DNA from: Bryobacterales bacterium
GTDB taxonomy: Bacteria; Acidobacteriota; Terriglobia; Bryobacterales; Bryobacteraceae
Direction of reading: 5' to 3'
DNA: 5,343 nt
NCBI GenBank assembly: GCA_003139735.1
Contig: PLGA01000290.1
Location: 1 to 5,343 of the forward strand
The notes beneath the pieces were generated by a model, which was not told the DNA's origin, ran no database searches, and saw only the letters and a program-made list of their open reading frames with translations. Positions within the stretch are counted from its first letter, which is position 1. Each line of letters opens with the position of its first letter. Shown one piece after another: positions 5,136 through 5,343 of the stretch. The position numbers and the translations under genes are program-made.

Positions 5136-5236
5136 GTGGAGCGAGCTTCCAGCTTGCCACGTCGGCATTCTTGCCGACGTTCTTCCCGAAAATGCTGGCA
5201 TGGACGCCGGCATTGCAGGCGGGACGCCCGCTCCAC
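5136..5236. repeat. 101-base MITE/REP-like palindromic element with two internal hairpins
   Basis: The ends are imperfect terminal inverted repeats of 22 bases: 5136-5157 and the reverse complement of 5215-5236 agree at 18 positions, with the outermost 8 (GTGGAGCG/CGCTCCAC) perfect. Inside, ACGTCGGCA (5159-5167) pairs perfectly with TGCCGACGT (5172-5180) around TTCT. AATGCTGGC (5191-5199) pairs with GCCGGCATT (5206-5214) with one G-T wobble around ATGGAC. The whole folds as a three-way cloverleaf. It encodes nothing convincing and has no obvious target-site duplication. From memory, words like GGCGGGACGCCCGCTCCAC are scattered in Solibacter-type genomes; that is recollection, not a search. 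Confidence 0.65.
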
Positions 5237-5284
5237 GTGCGCCGGATCTTCGTTAATCTGGATGCGCCATCCCCCGCAACCCAA

Positions 5285-5290
5285 AGAGGT
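5285..5290 (+). promoter_or_regulatory. Ribosome-binding site of the right-edge gene
   Basis: AGAGGT ends seven bases before the ATG at 5298, the same sequence and similar spacing as used by the peptidoglycan-binding gene. It is the main support for a gene start here. Confidence 0.4.
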
Positions 5291-5297
5291 AAACGCG

Positions 5298-5343
5298 ATG
5301 GGTGCGCGACATAAGAGCCCAGACCAGGCGGCTGCCGGGTCCA
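5298..5343 (+). CDS. Probable start of a gene cut by the window edge
   Basis: ATG followed by 14 further open codons (MGARHKSPDQAAAGS) to the window end, preceded by a well-spaced AGAGGT. Only 15 residues are visible, so no function can be assigned. It is transcribed away from the hydrolase-like gene, with the palindromic element in the gap between them. It could be a chance frame. Confidence 0.35.
   Translation, partial: MGARHKSPDQAAAGS

Noticed and set aside
5136..5236. Cloverleaf-like fold considered as a tRNA
   Set aside because: It lacks the T-loop GTTCRA-type box and a proper anticodon arm, has only two internal hairpins, and the closing stem of 22 bases is far too long for an acceptor stem.
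5099..5284. Minus-strand 61-codon frame over the palindromic element
   Set aside because: Its peptide (rich in Arg, Cys and Glu) is a translation of the inverted-repeat DNA; such peptides are common misannotations of dispersed repeats.

Overview
This 5.3 kb window is a GC-rich bacterial chromosome segment. Five complete genes are well supported, with one probable gene start at the right edge. The style suggests a soil-type Gram-negative such as an acidobacterium of the Solibacter/Bryobacter kind: a lipobox lipoprotein, a long YdjM-like membrane protein, Lys/Ala-rich secreted proteins, and a dispersed-repeat-like element between genes. This taxonomic guess is inference from style only; no marker gene is present.

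Layout. (1) 126-983, plus strand: a helical lipoprotein of unknown function. (2) 998-1109: three consecutive hairpins filling the gap between convergent genes. (3) 1111-2214: a small regulatory module. An 81-residue XRE-type helix-turn-helix protein (minus strand) diverges from a 191-residue cysteine-rich protein (plus strand) with a DnaJ-like CxxCxGxG knuckle and a possible C-terminal helix-turn-helix. The 282-base region between them is AT-rich. It carries a sigma70-like promoter with a dyad in its spacer, and an exact 13-base palindromic word placed once in each gene's leader in opposite orientation. This looks like a phage- or island-type regulator pair. (4) 2224-2256: a terminator-like hairpin, then 2286-3284, a YdjM-family integral membrane protein (putative metal-dependent hydrolase) with an extra C-terminal domain. 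(5) Minus strand, 5089 to 3285: a secreted TIM-barrel-like putative glycoside hydrolase followed 56 bases later by a secreted peptidoglycan-binding-domain protein, probably one transcription unit. Its stop codon directly abuts the stop of the YdjM-like gene. (6) 5136-5236: a 101-base inverted-repeat element with two internal perfect or near-perfect hairpins (MITE/REP-like), then a ribosome-binding site and the first 15 codons of a plus-strand gene.

The most interesting parts are the divergent regulator module with its duplicated palindrome and the cloverleaf-like repeat. No CRISPR array, tRNA, rRNA or transposase is visible.
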